From Lachnospiraceae bacterium (lineage in GTDB: Bacteria > Bacillota > Clostridia > Lachnospirales > Lachnospiraceae), in contig JAAWOG010000022.1 in NCBI GenBank assembly GCA_022799355.1, forward strand, positions 1 to 48,745: DNA of 48,745 nucleotides, read 5' to 3'. Of the stretch, positions 42,932 through 48,745 are shown piece after piece. Each line of letters begins with the position of its first letter. The stretch's first letter is position 1. The notes beneath the pieces were generated by a model. That model was not told the origin of the DNA, made no database searches, and was given only the letters and a program-made list of their open reading frames with translations. Both the position numbers and the translations under genes were made by a program.

Positions 42932-43107
42932 CAATGCCATTTCGTTAAGCCATTTATCCAGCCAGGAGGGACATAAAATGCGGGGGGAGCCCGTTAAAAA
43001 GCGTCGGCACTTAGCAAATACGCTTAAGTGTCCGCTACACTGTTTCACAGGCTCTTGAAAAACAGAGCCGGTAGGAGCGTGGTGACGGAGTATTTTATGT
43101 CCCTCCT
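42932..43107 (+). repeat. Long palindromic dispersed repeat, copy 2 (outer right arm lost)
   Basis: The left arm matches copies 1 and 3 from CAATGCCATTTCGTTAA (42932) through AGGAGGGACATAAAAT (42964-42979) and AGCCCGTTAAAAAGCG. The inner right arm is present: ATTTTATGTCCCTCCT (43092-43107) pairs with the left core. An inner hairpin GGCTCT/AGAGCC is near 43051. The outer right arm seen in copy 1 is missing: after 43107 the sequence runs into the convergent gene ending at 43128. A 13-base motif, GCCGGACGCCGGG, sits at 42919-42931; the same motif lies inside the left arm of copy 1. Confidence 0.75.
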
Positions 43108-43127
43108 TGCGCCTACGGTCCAACGAA

Positions 43128-43772
43128 CTATTCCAGGTAGTCGCGGTCAAAGGGAGAAGAGGCTTCTTCCAACAGTTTCCGCATCTGGCGGACACCTTCT
43201 TTCTGGGAGATGATGATGGCGTCCAGGATGGGAATGAGTTCCGGGCAGAGGGAGAAACGCAGAGCGTTTTCCGACATACGGATGGCGCCCTCATGATGGG
43301 GGATCATCTCACGGATAAAATCGCAGGGAATCCTTTCGGTCCGCGGCGCCCGTTTCATTTCGGCAAACATATTCCGGGCAGTAAAACGAAAAGCGGACAT
43401 GTAGCGGCGCATCTCCTGATTATGGTTTTCATGTTCGGCGCAGCAGAAAAAGGCGTTTTTCATGTGCTCAATGCCTTTTGTCTGTTCTTCAATGATATTT
43501 TTAGCGATCCTGTTTAAGGGAATAATCAGGTCCTTTTCATGGGGATTCTGACAACAGCAGGTGTTTTGCCCGGAAGGCGCGGTATATTGCAGCAGGTTTT
43601 CGGACATTTGTATTGCCGCTTCGTGATGGGGGATCATCTGTCTGATAAAGATGCCGGAGATGCTGCCCCGGGGCGCAGGTTTGGTCATACCGTGAATCAT
43701 GTCTTGAAGAATCCGGTCAAAACGGGTAAGATAGGTTAGGGACGGATTGTTCCGGTCCTGATGGTTATGCAT
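43128..43772 (-). CDS. Tandem DUF305 protein
   Basis: 214 residues when started at ATG 43772, which has AAGGAG about nine bases upstream; the longer frame adds only 12 residues. Two DUF305-type halves are visible, each with a metal-site-like motif: FIRQMIPHHEAAIQMSE and FIREMIPHHEGAIRMSE. In DUF305, conserved His and Met residues in these helices are thought to bind copper or another metal. A Cys-rich loop (CCCQNPHEKD) lies between halves. No signal peptide is evident. It lies next to a ZIP metal transporter gene on the other strand, suggesting a link to metal handling by inference. Confidence 0.85.
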   Translation of the reverse strand: MHNHQDRNNPSLTYLTRFDRILQDMIHGMTKPAPRGSISGIFIRQMIPHHEAAIQMSENLLQYTAPSGQNTCCCQNPHEKDLIIPLNRIAKNIIEEQTKGIEHMKNAFFCCAEHENHNQEMRRYMSAFRFTARNMFAEMKRAPRTERIPCDFIREMIPHHEGAIRMSENALRFSLCPELIPILDAIIISQKEGVRQMRKLLEEASSPFDRDYLE

Positions 43773-43967
43773 AGGCTGTGGCTCCTTGGAAATCATAAAA
43801 AAGTACATTTTCTTTTATGATATGCGGCATATGTGATTTTTGAACCTGTCAATGAAAACTTTCAGGGAGGCATTTGAAAGATGCATGAGATCATACAAAG
43901 CCCTGCACGAATGACGGCGGTCAGCATATGTTGTTACAGCAGACATTTTTAAGCGGAGAGACAAAGA

Positions 43968-44759
43968 ATGAGTGATTTGCAACTGAGCATGGCGGCGGGT
44001 ATCCTGATTCCCTTTCTGGGAACGGCTTTCGGTTCCGCCTGTGTCTTCTTTATGAAGAAGGAGCTGGGCGAGAAAACCCAGCGGGTGCTCACCGGCTTTG
44101 CGGCGGGTGTTATGGTGGCGGCGTCCATCTGGAGCCTTCTGATCCCGGCGATGGAGCAGTCCGAGTCCATGGGAAAGCTGGCCTTTACCCCTGCGGCGAT
44201 CGGCTTCTGGCTGGGCATCCTGTTTTTGCTGTTTTTAGATCGGATCATTCCCCATCTGCACAGAAACAGCAAAGAACAGGAGGGCCCCCACGTGGGGCTG
44301 AAGAATACGACCATGCTGCTGTTTGCGGTTGTGCTTCACAATCTGCCGGAAGGAATGGCGGTTGGGGTTGTCTATGCCGGGCTGAAAATGGGAAATGACG
44401 CGGTGGCGCTCAGCGGAGCCCTGGCGCTGTCCATCGGTATCGCGATCCAGAATTTTCCCGAAGGGGCAATTATTTCCATGCCGCTGCGGGCACGGGGCAT
44501 GTCAAAAGCAAGAGCCTTTGTATACGGCGTTCTATCCGGCGTGGTGGAGCCGGTGGGGGCGGTGCTTGTCATTATCGCATCGGGCTTTTTAGTGCCTGCG
44601 CTGCCGTATTTTCTGAGTTTTGCGGCCGGCGCCATGATTTATGTCGTGGTGGAGGAACTGGTGCCGGAAATGTCCCAGGAGCCCCATTCCAACATCGGAA
44701 CCATCGCCTTCGCAACGGGGTTTACGGTGATGATGATACTGGATGTGGCGCTTGGATAG
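43968..44759 (+). CDS. ZIP-family metal transporter (ZupT-like)
   Basis: A 263-residue membrane protein with about eight helices. The ZIP metal-path motifs are intact: VLHNLPEGMAVGV (about residues 123-135) and ALSIGIAIQNFPEGAIISMPL. A His-rich loop (RIIPHLHRNSKEQEGPHVG) between helices is typical. It likely imports zinc or other divalent cations. It is divergent from the tandem DUF305 gene, across a 195-base spacer. GGAGAG precedes the ATG. Confidence 0.92.
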   Translation: MSDLQLSMAAGILIPFLGTAFGSACVFFMKKELGEKTQRVLTGFAAGVMVAASIWSLLIPAMEQSESMGKLAFTPAAIGFWLGILFLLFLDRIIPHLHRNSKEQEGPHVGLKNTTMLLFAVVLHNLPEGMAVGVVYAGLKMGNDAVALSGALALSIGIAIQNFPEGAIISMPLRARGMSKARAFVYGVLSGVVEPVGAVLVIIASGFLVPALPYFLSFAAGAMIYVVVEELVPEMSQEPHSNIGTIAFATGFTVMMILDVALG

Positions 44760-44770
44760 GAATGATGTGC

Positions 44771-44905
44771 GGTGTGCTGAAAGGGCACTCGCGGAACAAA
44801 TAAAAAAACAGTGAGTGCCCATGAAGCACACAAGACAATTTGCAGACGCGAGGCGGCTGGAAATTTGTCTTAGGGCAGGGTGTGCTGAAAGGGCACTCGC
44901 GGAAC
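44771..44905. repeat. Direct and inverted repeat array between transporter genes
   Basis: A 27-base unit GGTGTGCTGAAAGGGCACTC... occurs twice (44771-44797 and 44879-44905). The first copy also pairs with an inverted arm (GAGTGCCC, 44813-44820, and GCACAC, 44825-44830), forming a long hairpin with a T/A-rich loop. Between is another pairing, AAGACAATTT with AAATTTGTCTT (44832-44871). Such structured spacers can be palindromic repeats or RNA elements. No riboswitch class is recognised. Confidence 0.55.
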
Positions 44906-44923
44906 TAAAATAGGAGAACAAAT

Positions 44924-45280
44924 ATGAATTCAACAATCAAAAGATACGTGCTGCTGAATATTTTACTGCTGGTATTTTCACTGAGCAGTGTCTGCAGTAA
45001 ACTGGCGGCGCAGGAAGAAGTAATGAGTTTTAAGTTTATTATGATGTACGGGTTTGTCGTTATGCTGCTTGGAGTCTATGCGATTTTCTGGCAGCAGATC
45101 ATAAAGAACATGCCGCTGACGGCGGCGTATGCAAACCGGGCTATCACGGTGTTCTGGGGGATGCTGTGGGGGCTGATTATTTTTAAGGAGAAGATCACGC
45201 CGGGAAAAGTGGCGGGGGCGGTACTGGTGGTCGCCGGTATTATTCTGTTTGCGCTGTCTGATAGGGAGGAGAAAGCATGA
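44924..45280 (+). CDS. Small DMT-superfamily (EamA/SMR-like) transporter, subunit 1
   Basis: A 118-residue protein with four hydrophobic helices, the size of small multidrug resistance proteins. The third and fourth helices carry LTAAYANRAITVFWGMLWGLIIFKEKITPGKVAG, close to the EamA/SMR signature. The next gene codes for a similar-sized partner and overlaps its stop (ATGA at 45277), so they probably form a heterodimeric exporter. It follows the repeat array at 44771. Substrate unknown. Confidence 0.82.
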   Translation: MNSTIKRYVLLNILLLVFSLSSVCSKLAAQEEVMSFKFIMMYGFVVMLLGVYAIFWQQIIKNMPLTAAYANRAITVFWGMLWGLIIFKEKITPGKVAGAVLVVAGIILFALSDREEKA

Positions 45281-45624
45281 ATACATATATGTATGCATTG
45301 TTGATACTGGCAGGTACGTTTATTGCGGCGATATCGCAGGTGATGCTGAAAATCGAGGCGAACAAGCCACACAAATCTCCCCTGCAGGAATACCTGAATC
45401 CGCTGGTTATTACGGCCTATGTGCTGTTTGTGGGGACAACCCTTCTGTCAATCCTTGCCTACAAGGGTATCCCGCTTTCCATGGGACCGATTCTGGAGGC
45501 GACCAGTTATTTTTATATTACAATCTTCGGGGTAAAGATCTTCGGGGAAAAAATGAACAAAGGAAAGGCTGCCGCACTGGTCCTGATCATCTGCGGGATT
45601 GTGGTGTATTCGCTGTTTGGCTGA
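45277..45624 (+). CDS. Small DMT-superfamily (EamA/SMR-like) transporter, subunit 2
   Basis: A 115-residue protein with four hydrophobic helices: LLILAGTFIAAISQVMLKIEANK at the start and GPILEATSYFYITIFGVKIFGEKMNKGKAAALVLIICGIVVYSL at the end. Matches paired small transporters resembling the ArnE/ArnF or SMR type. Its GGGAGGAG ribosome site overlaps the end of the preceding subunit gene, supporting a two-gene transporter. Substrate cannot be read from sequence. Confidence 0.82.
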   Translation: MNTYMYALLILAGTFIAAISQVMLKIEANKPHKSPLQEYLNPLVITAYVLFVGTTLLSILAYKGIPLSMGPILEATSYFYITIFGVKIFGEKMNKGKAAALVLIICGIVVYSLFG

Positions 45625-45728
45625 GATGGATAGGGGCATTGCGGGCAATATGGCCGGATTGTGTGAGGAACCGGACATAATCATGAAAAAGCGGAGAAGA
45701 AAATAAAACCGGAAAAAGTGAGGAAGAT

Positions 45729-46127
45729 ATGGGAAAAGAGGAACTGACGCCCAGCGAGAGCGAGTGGCAGGTAATGGAAGTGCTGTGGGAAAGCGGAGGG
45801 GCAATGACTTCATCGGAGGTGATCGGGCGGCTTCGCGGCGGAAGCGGCATGAATCCGAAGATGGTACGGGTGCTGATGAACCGGCTCTGCCAGAAAGGGA
45901 TTCTGGCGTACAGGGTGGACGAGAAGGATACCCGCATCTATCATTATTATCCGCTGAAATCAAGGAAAGAATGTCAGCAGGAAAAAAGCAGCCGATTTGT
46001 TGAGAGTTATTTCGCGGGAAATCAGATGGGGGCGGTGGCGGCGCTGATCGGCAGCGCGGAACTGAATGAGGAGCAGATCAGGGAACTTGAGGATATCCTG
46101 CGGCGCAGCAGAGAGGAAAGACTATGA
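45729..46127 (+). CDS. BlaI/MecI-family transcriptional repressor
   Basis: A 132-residue winged-helix regulator: LTPSESEWQVMEVLWESGGAMTSSEVIGRL, then MNPKMVRVLMNRLCQKGILAYRVDEKDTRIYHYYPL, the BlaI DNA-binding domain, followed by a helical dimerisation tail. Such proteins repress target promoters until cleaved after a signal from BlaR1. It overlaps the following BlaR1 gene by four bases. No beta-lactamase gene is seen in the window, so targets are unknown. Confidence 0.92.
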   Translation: MGKEELTPSESEWQVMEVLWESGGAMTSSEVIGRLRGGSGMNPKMVRVLMNRLCQKGILAYRVDEKDTRIYHYYPLKSRKECQQEKSSRFVESYFAGNQMGAVAALIGSAELNEEQIRELEDILRRSREERL

Positions 46128-47377
46128 TATGGGAGTGGCTCTGCAAGGCAGGTGATGTGATAAGCTGTATATTGTGTTATGATACCGTGAACCTGGGGAG
46201 AGGGCTTTTCTTCTCTTTTCCTTTGCTTGCTCTTGTGATGCTGCTTGGGAAACTGCGGCTGTTTCGGAACTGTTTTTGCAGAATGGTTCTTTGGAGTTTT
46301 TTTCTCTGGCTTCCGTTTATCGGCGGCCTGAAATTTTTTTATGAGACGAAAATCGGCGTCCGGGGATTTTTATGGTGGGCGGATTTTAACTACAGATATT
46401 TCCCGATAGGGCTTGTTTATTTTGTGGTGATCGCAGTGTACGGAGGATATCTGTTTTACGGAAGACGAAAGCTCATATGTGCCGTGAAGAAGATGGAGCG
46501 GCTGAGAGAAAATGTCCATATCTGTGACTGCGCGGTAACTCCTTTTGCGGTGGGGCTGTTTTCTCCGAAGATCGTGGTGCCCAGGGTGATGGTCGAAGAA
46601 TATGACAGAGAGGATTTGGAGACCATATTGTTTCATGAAAAAATGCATATCAGACTGGGACATCTGTGGTGCCTTTTTGTGTGGGATGTGCTCAGAGTGC
46701 TGTTCTGGCCGAATTTTTTTATGGTGTTCGGCATGAGGGCGCTGAGAGCGGATTTAGAGGAGATGTGCGATCGGGTAACCATACAGAAAAGCGGAAAAAG
46801 TGCCTGGGATTACGGGAGGCTGCTGCTTGCATGCATCCGTCTGATAGGCGCGGCAAAACGTCGTGAGAAACCGGAGGGCGCCGCGGCTTTTGCGGGGGAG
46901 GCGGCAGACGGCGCATATCAGGAGATCAGGCGGAGGATTTTAAAGATTGCCGGCTTTAAAAGGTATAAAACAATCAATGCGGTGATGATATTTGCGGTGG
47001 GCTTTATGCTGATGGCAGGCGGTTTTTTTGGTATTTACAGAAACTCCTACGCCAGATATACGCTGACGGATGATGTGATGGTGCTCGACGATACGGGCAG
47101 CCGGCTTTTGGATGACAGTGAAAGGCTGCGGCATGCCGTATGCATCTATGAGGATAAGGTGGCTGTCAGGACGGAGGAAATGGCGGAGCTGCTGAAGGAG
47201 TGCGGGGCGGAGACGGAAGGGATTTACATATTATTCGGCGGCTTTATGAAACAGCCCGGTGTGGGGGGCGGAAGCAATATAGTATATGCCGATATGGCGC
47301 AGTTAAACGGTGAAAGGCTTGAGATAGCTTACGAGAAGAATATGGATGCAACGGTGTGGATTTTTATGATGATGTGA
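46124..47377 (+). CDS. BlaR1-type M56 membrane metallopeptidase sensor
   Basis: A 417-residue membrane protein. Several N-terminal helices (about 30-45, 55-75, 93-112) precede the M56 metalloprotease domain with the zinc motif HEKMH (residues 171-175) and ILFHEKMHIRLGHLW. A later helix (about 283-303) leads to an extracytoplasmic tail of about 115 residues. That tail is far shorter than the penicillin-binding sensor domain of classical BlaR1 and lacks an SxxK motif, so it probably senses another signal. It likely controls the adjacent BlaI-family repressor. Confidence 0.88.
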   Translation: MIWEWLCKAGDVISCILCYDTVNLGRGLFFSFPLLALVMLLGKLRLFRNCFCRMVLWSFFLWLPFIGGLKFFYETKIGVRGFLWWADFNYRYFPIGLVYFVVIAVYGGYLFYGRRKLICAVKKMERLRENVHICDCAVTPFAVGLFSPKIVVPRVMVEEYDREDLETILFHEKMHIRLGHLWCLFVWDVLRVLFWPNFFMVFGMRALRADLEEMCDRVTIQKSGKSAWDYGRLLLACIRLIGAAKRREKPEGAAAFAGEAADGAYQEIRRRILKIAGFKRYKTINAVMIFAVGFMLMAGGFFGIYRNSYARYTLTDDVMVLDDTGSRLLDDSERLRHAVCIYEDKVAVRTEEMAELLKECGAETEGIYILFGGFMKQPGVGGGSNIVYADMAQLNGERLEIAYEKNMDATVWIFMMM

Positions 47378-47392
47378 CGGGCAGGGGGGATT

Positions 47393-47478
47393 CAATGTCG
47401 TTTCGTTAAGCCATTGATTTAGCCGGGAGGGACATAAAATGCGGGGGGGAGCCCGTTAAAAAGCGTCGGCGCTTAGCT
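47393..47478 (+). repeat. Long palindromic dispersed repeat, copy 3 (left half only)
   Basis: Starts 15 bases after the BlaR1-type gene stop with CAATGTCGTTTCGTTAAGCC. It follows the left arm through GGGAGGGACATAAAAT and AGCCCGTTAAAAAGCGTCGGC to CTTAGC. The sequence then diverges near 47478, and the right half present in copies 1 and 2 is absent. The break marks the beginning of the mobile-element-remnant region. Confidence 0.78.
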
Positions 47479-47680
47479 GATGTGATATGTTGTGAACTGT
47501 AGATGCAAACATTTGCGAAAAACGCTGTATTTAGCGGAAATGCGCATCCGCTAAAATACAACATATGCGGCTGGCTCATTTGTGGTGAATGGAAACTTGC
47601 AGATGTTGTGGTAAAGGAAGAAGGTGATAATCCTTTATTCGTATCTGTAAACAGTTTAGCACAAAGAAAGGCGGTTGTAT
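47479..47680. other. Spacer between repeat fragment and tnpV remnant
   Basis: A stretch with a hairpin TATTTAGCGGA/TCCGCTAAAATA (about 47528-47560). A 75-codon frame (47503-47730) crosses it but overlaps the tnpV remnant in another frame and lacks a good ribosome site, so it is not called. Composition is more A/T-rich than the neighbouring BlaR1-type gene, fitting inserted DNA. Confidence 0.4.
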
Positions 47681-47824
47681 ATGGAGATTACATACCATCC
47701 AAAGAAAGAGGGAGTGACGGAGCAGCTTAAATCTGATGACTGGCTGTGTTGGCTTCAGAAGATAAACAGCATCAGGAGCAGGGCTGAGGAAGTAGTGCTG
47801 CATGATCTGGTATATGCCCTTTGA
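47681..47824 (+). pseudogene. tnpV: TnpV (transposon-encoded protein), internally deleted
   Basis: A 47-codon frame below the usual ORF cutoff. It starts MEITYHPKK, the family N-terminus, then jumps directly to EGVTEQLKSDDWLCWLQKINSIRSRAEEVVLHDLVYAL, the conserved C-terminus of the TnpV family (usually about 110-125 residues). About 65-75 internal residues appear to be lost in frame. TnpV accompanies Tn4451-like or conjugative elements in Clostridia. A hairpin follows at 47844-47875. It is probably a relic, and translation cannot be excluded. Confidence 0.7.
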
Positions 47825-47843
47825 TGTCAATCACTGAAAATCG

Positions 47844-47875
47844 TACAGGCTGTCGTTTCGAAACGGCGGTCTGTA
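47844..47875. terminator. Hairpin downstream of the tnpV remnant
   Basis: TACAG (47844-47848) pairs with CTGTA (47871-47875) around a perfect CGTTTCGAAACG palindrome with G.U pairs between, giving a 32-base hairpin right after the tnpV stop. No strong T tract follows, so terminator function is moderate. Confidence 0.45.
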
Positions 47876-47911
47876 TCTCTGCTAAAATTTTTCAACACAA
47901 TTCCGGTTTTG

Positions 47912-47991
47912 TAGCAGGATACGCAGATAATATCAAGACACCGGCTCCGCCTCGCCTGCGGCGGTCTTAACATTATCTGCGTATCCTGCTA
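47912..47991. repeat. 20-bp perfect inverted repeat with GC-rich inner hairpin
   Basis: A 20-base arm TAGCAGGATACGCAGATAAT (47912-47931) pairs perfectly with its complement (47972-47991). The 40-base loop can itself pair, AAGACaccg with cggCGGTCTT. Directly beyond it lies a second hairpin. Long perfect arms are typical of mobile-element ends, relaxase-recognised transfer origins or strong terminators. Which applies is not decided. Confidence 0.65.
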
Positions 47992-48003
47992 TGAGGCGGT
48001 CAA

Positions 48004-48020
48004 GGGGAACAAAGTTCCCC
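48004..48020. repeat. Short perfect hairpin GGGGAAC/GTTCCCC
   Basis: GGGGAAC (48004-48010), AAA loop, GTTCCCC (48014-48020), nested inside GCTATG (47988-47993) and CATAGC (48021-48026). Adjacent to the larger inverted repeat, forming a compound structured region in the mobile-element remnant. Confidence 0.55.
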
Positions 48021-48097
48021 CATAGCATTAAAAATGCCAATGGCGGGATTTTACTATAAATGTTGCCGGAATTTCCACTGGATTTGGGAAAATCAGA

Positions 48098-48126
48098 TTG
48101 AACTTCCTGTCGAATTATGGTAGTAT
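48098..48126 (+). promoter_or_regulatory. Promoter of the candidate toxin RNA
   Basis: TTGAAC (48098-48103), 17 bases, then TAGTAT (48121-48126). A transcript would start near 48133 and include a long leader before the toxin ORF at 48250. Confidence 0.55.
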
Positions 48127-48249
48127 TTCTTTGGGACTACCAGGATGGTAGGCGGTTAACCCTCTACGGAGGGCTGTGACCCTCCGATTACAATGTATGT
48201 TTGATACATAGAAACCCGCAAGGGAATCTGGGAAAGGAGGGCTGAGCCA

Positions 48250-48348
48250 ATGGATATTTTAGGACTTATGGCTGTGTTAAGCTTCGGCTTGACCTGCTTC
48301 GGAATAGGATACTCTATCGGTAAGGATAGTAATAAGACACAGAAATAG
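48250..48348 (+). CDS. 32-residue hydrophobic peptide, candidate type I toxin
   Basis: A 32-residue peptide too short for ordinary ORF searches: MDILGLMAVLSFGLTCF then GIGYSIGKDSNKTQK. One hydrophobic helix (about 3-22) is followed by a charged, Lys-ending tail, the shape of Fst/Ldr-like and 'putative holin-like' toxins. A very strong AAGGAGG sits nine bases before the ATG. Its stop lies in a hairpin that can terminate both strands (48345-48379). Two convergent promoters and complementary repeats surround it. Membrane damage when the peptide is over-produced is expected by analogy only. Confidence 0.68.
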   Translation: MDILGLMAVLSFGLTCFGIGYSIGKDSNKTQK

Positions 48349-48379
48349 CCGCCCCGGTCCACAAAACTAAGGCGACTAT
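48345..48379. terminator. Shared bidirectional hairpin of the toxin/antisense locus
   Basis: ATAGCCGCC (48345-48353) pairs with GGCGACTAT (48371-48379) with one G.U. It lies at the toxin stop codon and is followed by a T-rich stretch on the minus strand (TTCTGTGTCTT). It can end the antisense RNA and possibly the toxin mRNA. Confidence 0.5.
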
Positions 48380-48455
48380 CTGTCAATTTATAATTCGGGC
48401 TAACCGTCTATCGGTAACTCCTGTTGGGCATCTGTTAGCGCAGATGTCCTTCTTT
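48350..48455 (-). ncRNA. Candidate antisense RNA antitoxin
   Basis: On the minus strand TTGCGG (48490-48485) and TATATT (48467-48462) are 17 bases apart, predicting a start near 48455 and transcription toward the toxin gene. The RNA would run through a 9-bp hairpin (48426-48449), the repeat complementary to the toxin leader (48398-48414), and end at the shared hairpin (48345-48379), giving about 100 bases. Size, direction and complementarity match RNAII of par-type loci. No expression data. Confidence 0.5.
48426..48449. terminator. Hairpin with T-rich tail right of the toxin locus
   Basis: GGGCATCTG (48426-48434) pairs with CAGATGTCC (48441-48449) around a six-base loop, followed on the plus strand by TTCTTTATGTTT. 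It may be the toxin mRNA terminator and at the same time the 5' hairpin of the antisense RNA. Confidence 0.55.
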
Positions 48456-48461
48456 ATGTTT

Positions 48462-48490
48462 AATATACCACAATCTCCAAAGTGCCGCAA
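48462..48490 (-). promoter_or_regulatory. Promoter of the candidate antisense RNA
   Basis: On the minus strand, TTGCGG, a 17-base spacer and TATATT. It faces the toxin promoter, the convergent layout expected for a type I pair. Confidence 0.55.
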
Positions 48491-48635
48491 GCATTTTTTA
48501 GCGGTTATCTGTTTTGTCCCTATTCTTCTTTTCCCTCGATTTGTAGACATTATACCGGTTTTTACATTGTGGACTGCAAAATTCATTCCCTTTCCGGCTT
48601 GCGATAAAGGCTTTGTTGCAGCCTTATGGAAAGCT

Positions 48636-48732
48636 ATACATAAAGCCGCTTATGTATAGTGATTTATTATGGAAAGTCTTTTTCCTTTTTCCCATTTTTA
48701 AGGGAATCTTACAGAGAAAGACTTTCCATAAT
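48636..48732. repeat. Paired inverted repeats at the window end
   Basis: First, CTATACATAA/TTATGTATAG around AGCCGC (about 48634-48659) forms a ten-bp hairpin. Next, ATTATGGAAAGTCTTT (48666-48681) pairs perfectly with AAAGACTTTCCATAAT (48717-48732) across a 35-base spacer. No gene is seen here (48491-48745). These could be terminators or an element boundary; the window ends too soon to tell. Confidence 0.55.
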
Positions 48733-48745
48733 TATTAAATGAGTT

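Larger units (their letters stand above)
48154..48414. repeat. Imperfect direct repeats flanking the toxin ORF
   Basis: GGTTAACCCTCTACGGA (48154-48170) and GGCTAACCGTCTATCGG (48398-48414) match at 12 of 17 positions. As RNAs from opposite strands they could pair, including eight contiguous base pairs when G.U is allowed. This is like DRa/DRb of type I toxin-antitoxin loci. Confidence 0.5.

Noticed and set aside
44771-44905. Guanidine or other known riboswitch before the small transporters
   Set aside because: The conserved ACGR loops and known consensus motifs are not visible; only repeats and hairpins can be stated.
47503-47730. 75-codon ORF in the mobile-element remnant
   Set aside because: It overlaps the better-supported tnpV remnant in another frame, has no good ribosome site and no recognisable motif.

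Overview
The window looks like chromosome from a gut-type Lachnospiraceae member (Clostridia). This rests on strong Shine-Dalgarno sites, sigma-A-type promoters, MecA, TmcAL (YlbM), a polA/coaE/FtsA-like/WalJ-like/ACT/PFL housekeeping run, BlaI/BlaR1 regulation and a TnpV remnant. The genus cannot be fixed from sequence alone. No rRNA, tRNA or CRISPR array was seen.

Layout. (1) 1-3202: two orphan genes, a zinc-finger membrane protein and an Ala/Glu/Lys repeat protein with a CxC/HxxxH tail, then a DUF819 transporter on the minus strand. (2) 3241-5914: dipeptide epimerase and aminoacyl-histidine dipeptidase, a peptide or muropeptide catabolism pair with its own promoter. (3) 5930-8641: a long palindromic repeat, two DUF4230 paralogues and a decayed AAA-ATPase-like gene between them. 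(4) 8673-19357: the most unusual part, one operon behind a clear promoter. It encodes a zinc-ribbon/TPR/TIR membrane protein, a small membrane protein, an SPFH/zinc-ribbon scaffold, a four-pass membrane coiled-coil protein, a lipoprotein, an HD-hydrolase/RyR fusion, a second TIR protein and a membrane/Rossmann/RyR protein. Domain content points to a membrane-scaffolded nucleotide-signalling or defence system. (5) 19364-33561: mecA and polA followed by envelope-stress type genes (transglutaminase, SdpI family, ECF sigma/anti-sigma), then ybaK, coaE, an FtsA-like ATPase, a metallo-beta-lactamase-fold hydrolase, and ACT and PFL proteins. (6) 33705-42913: mixed housekeeping genes (tmcAL, pyridoxal kinase, radical SAM, PAP2-like, C39-like peptidase, EamA exporter, RsmF-type methyltransferase, phosphopantetheinyl transferase). 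(7) 43128-47377: tandem DUF305 protein, ZIP transporter, a pair of small DMT transporters and a BlaI/BlaR1 regulatory pair. (8) 47393-48745: a degraded mobile-element region with a repeat fragment, an internally deleted tnpV, large hairpins and a compact candidate type I toxin-antitoxin locus.

Two things deserve most attention. The first is the TIR/SPFH/HD-RyR/TIR/Rossmann-RyR operon. The second is the 32-residue toxin locus, which has convergent promoters, a shared terminator-like hairpin and complementary repeats arranged like the par locus of pAD1. In addition, a roughly 213-bp palindromic repeat occurs complete once and in two partial copies, each starting 15-18 bases after a stop codon. 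All functions are inferred from residues and motifs read by eye. No database search was run.
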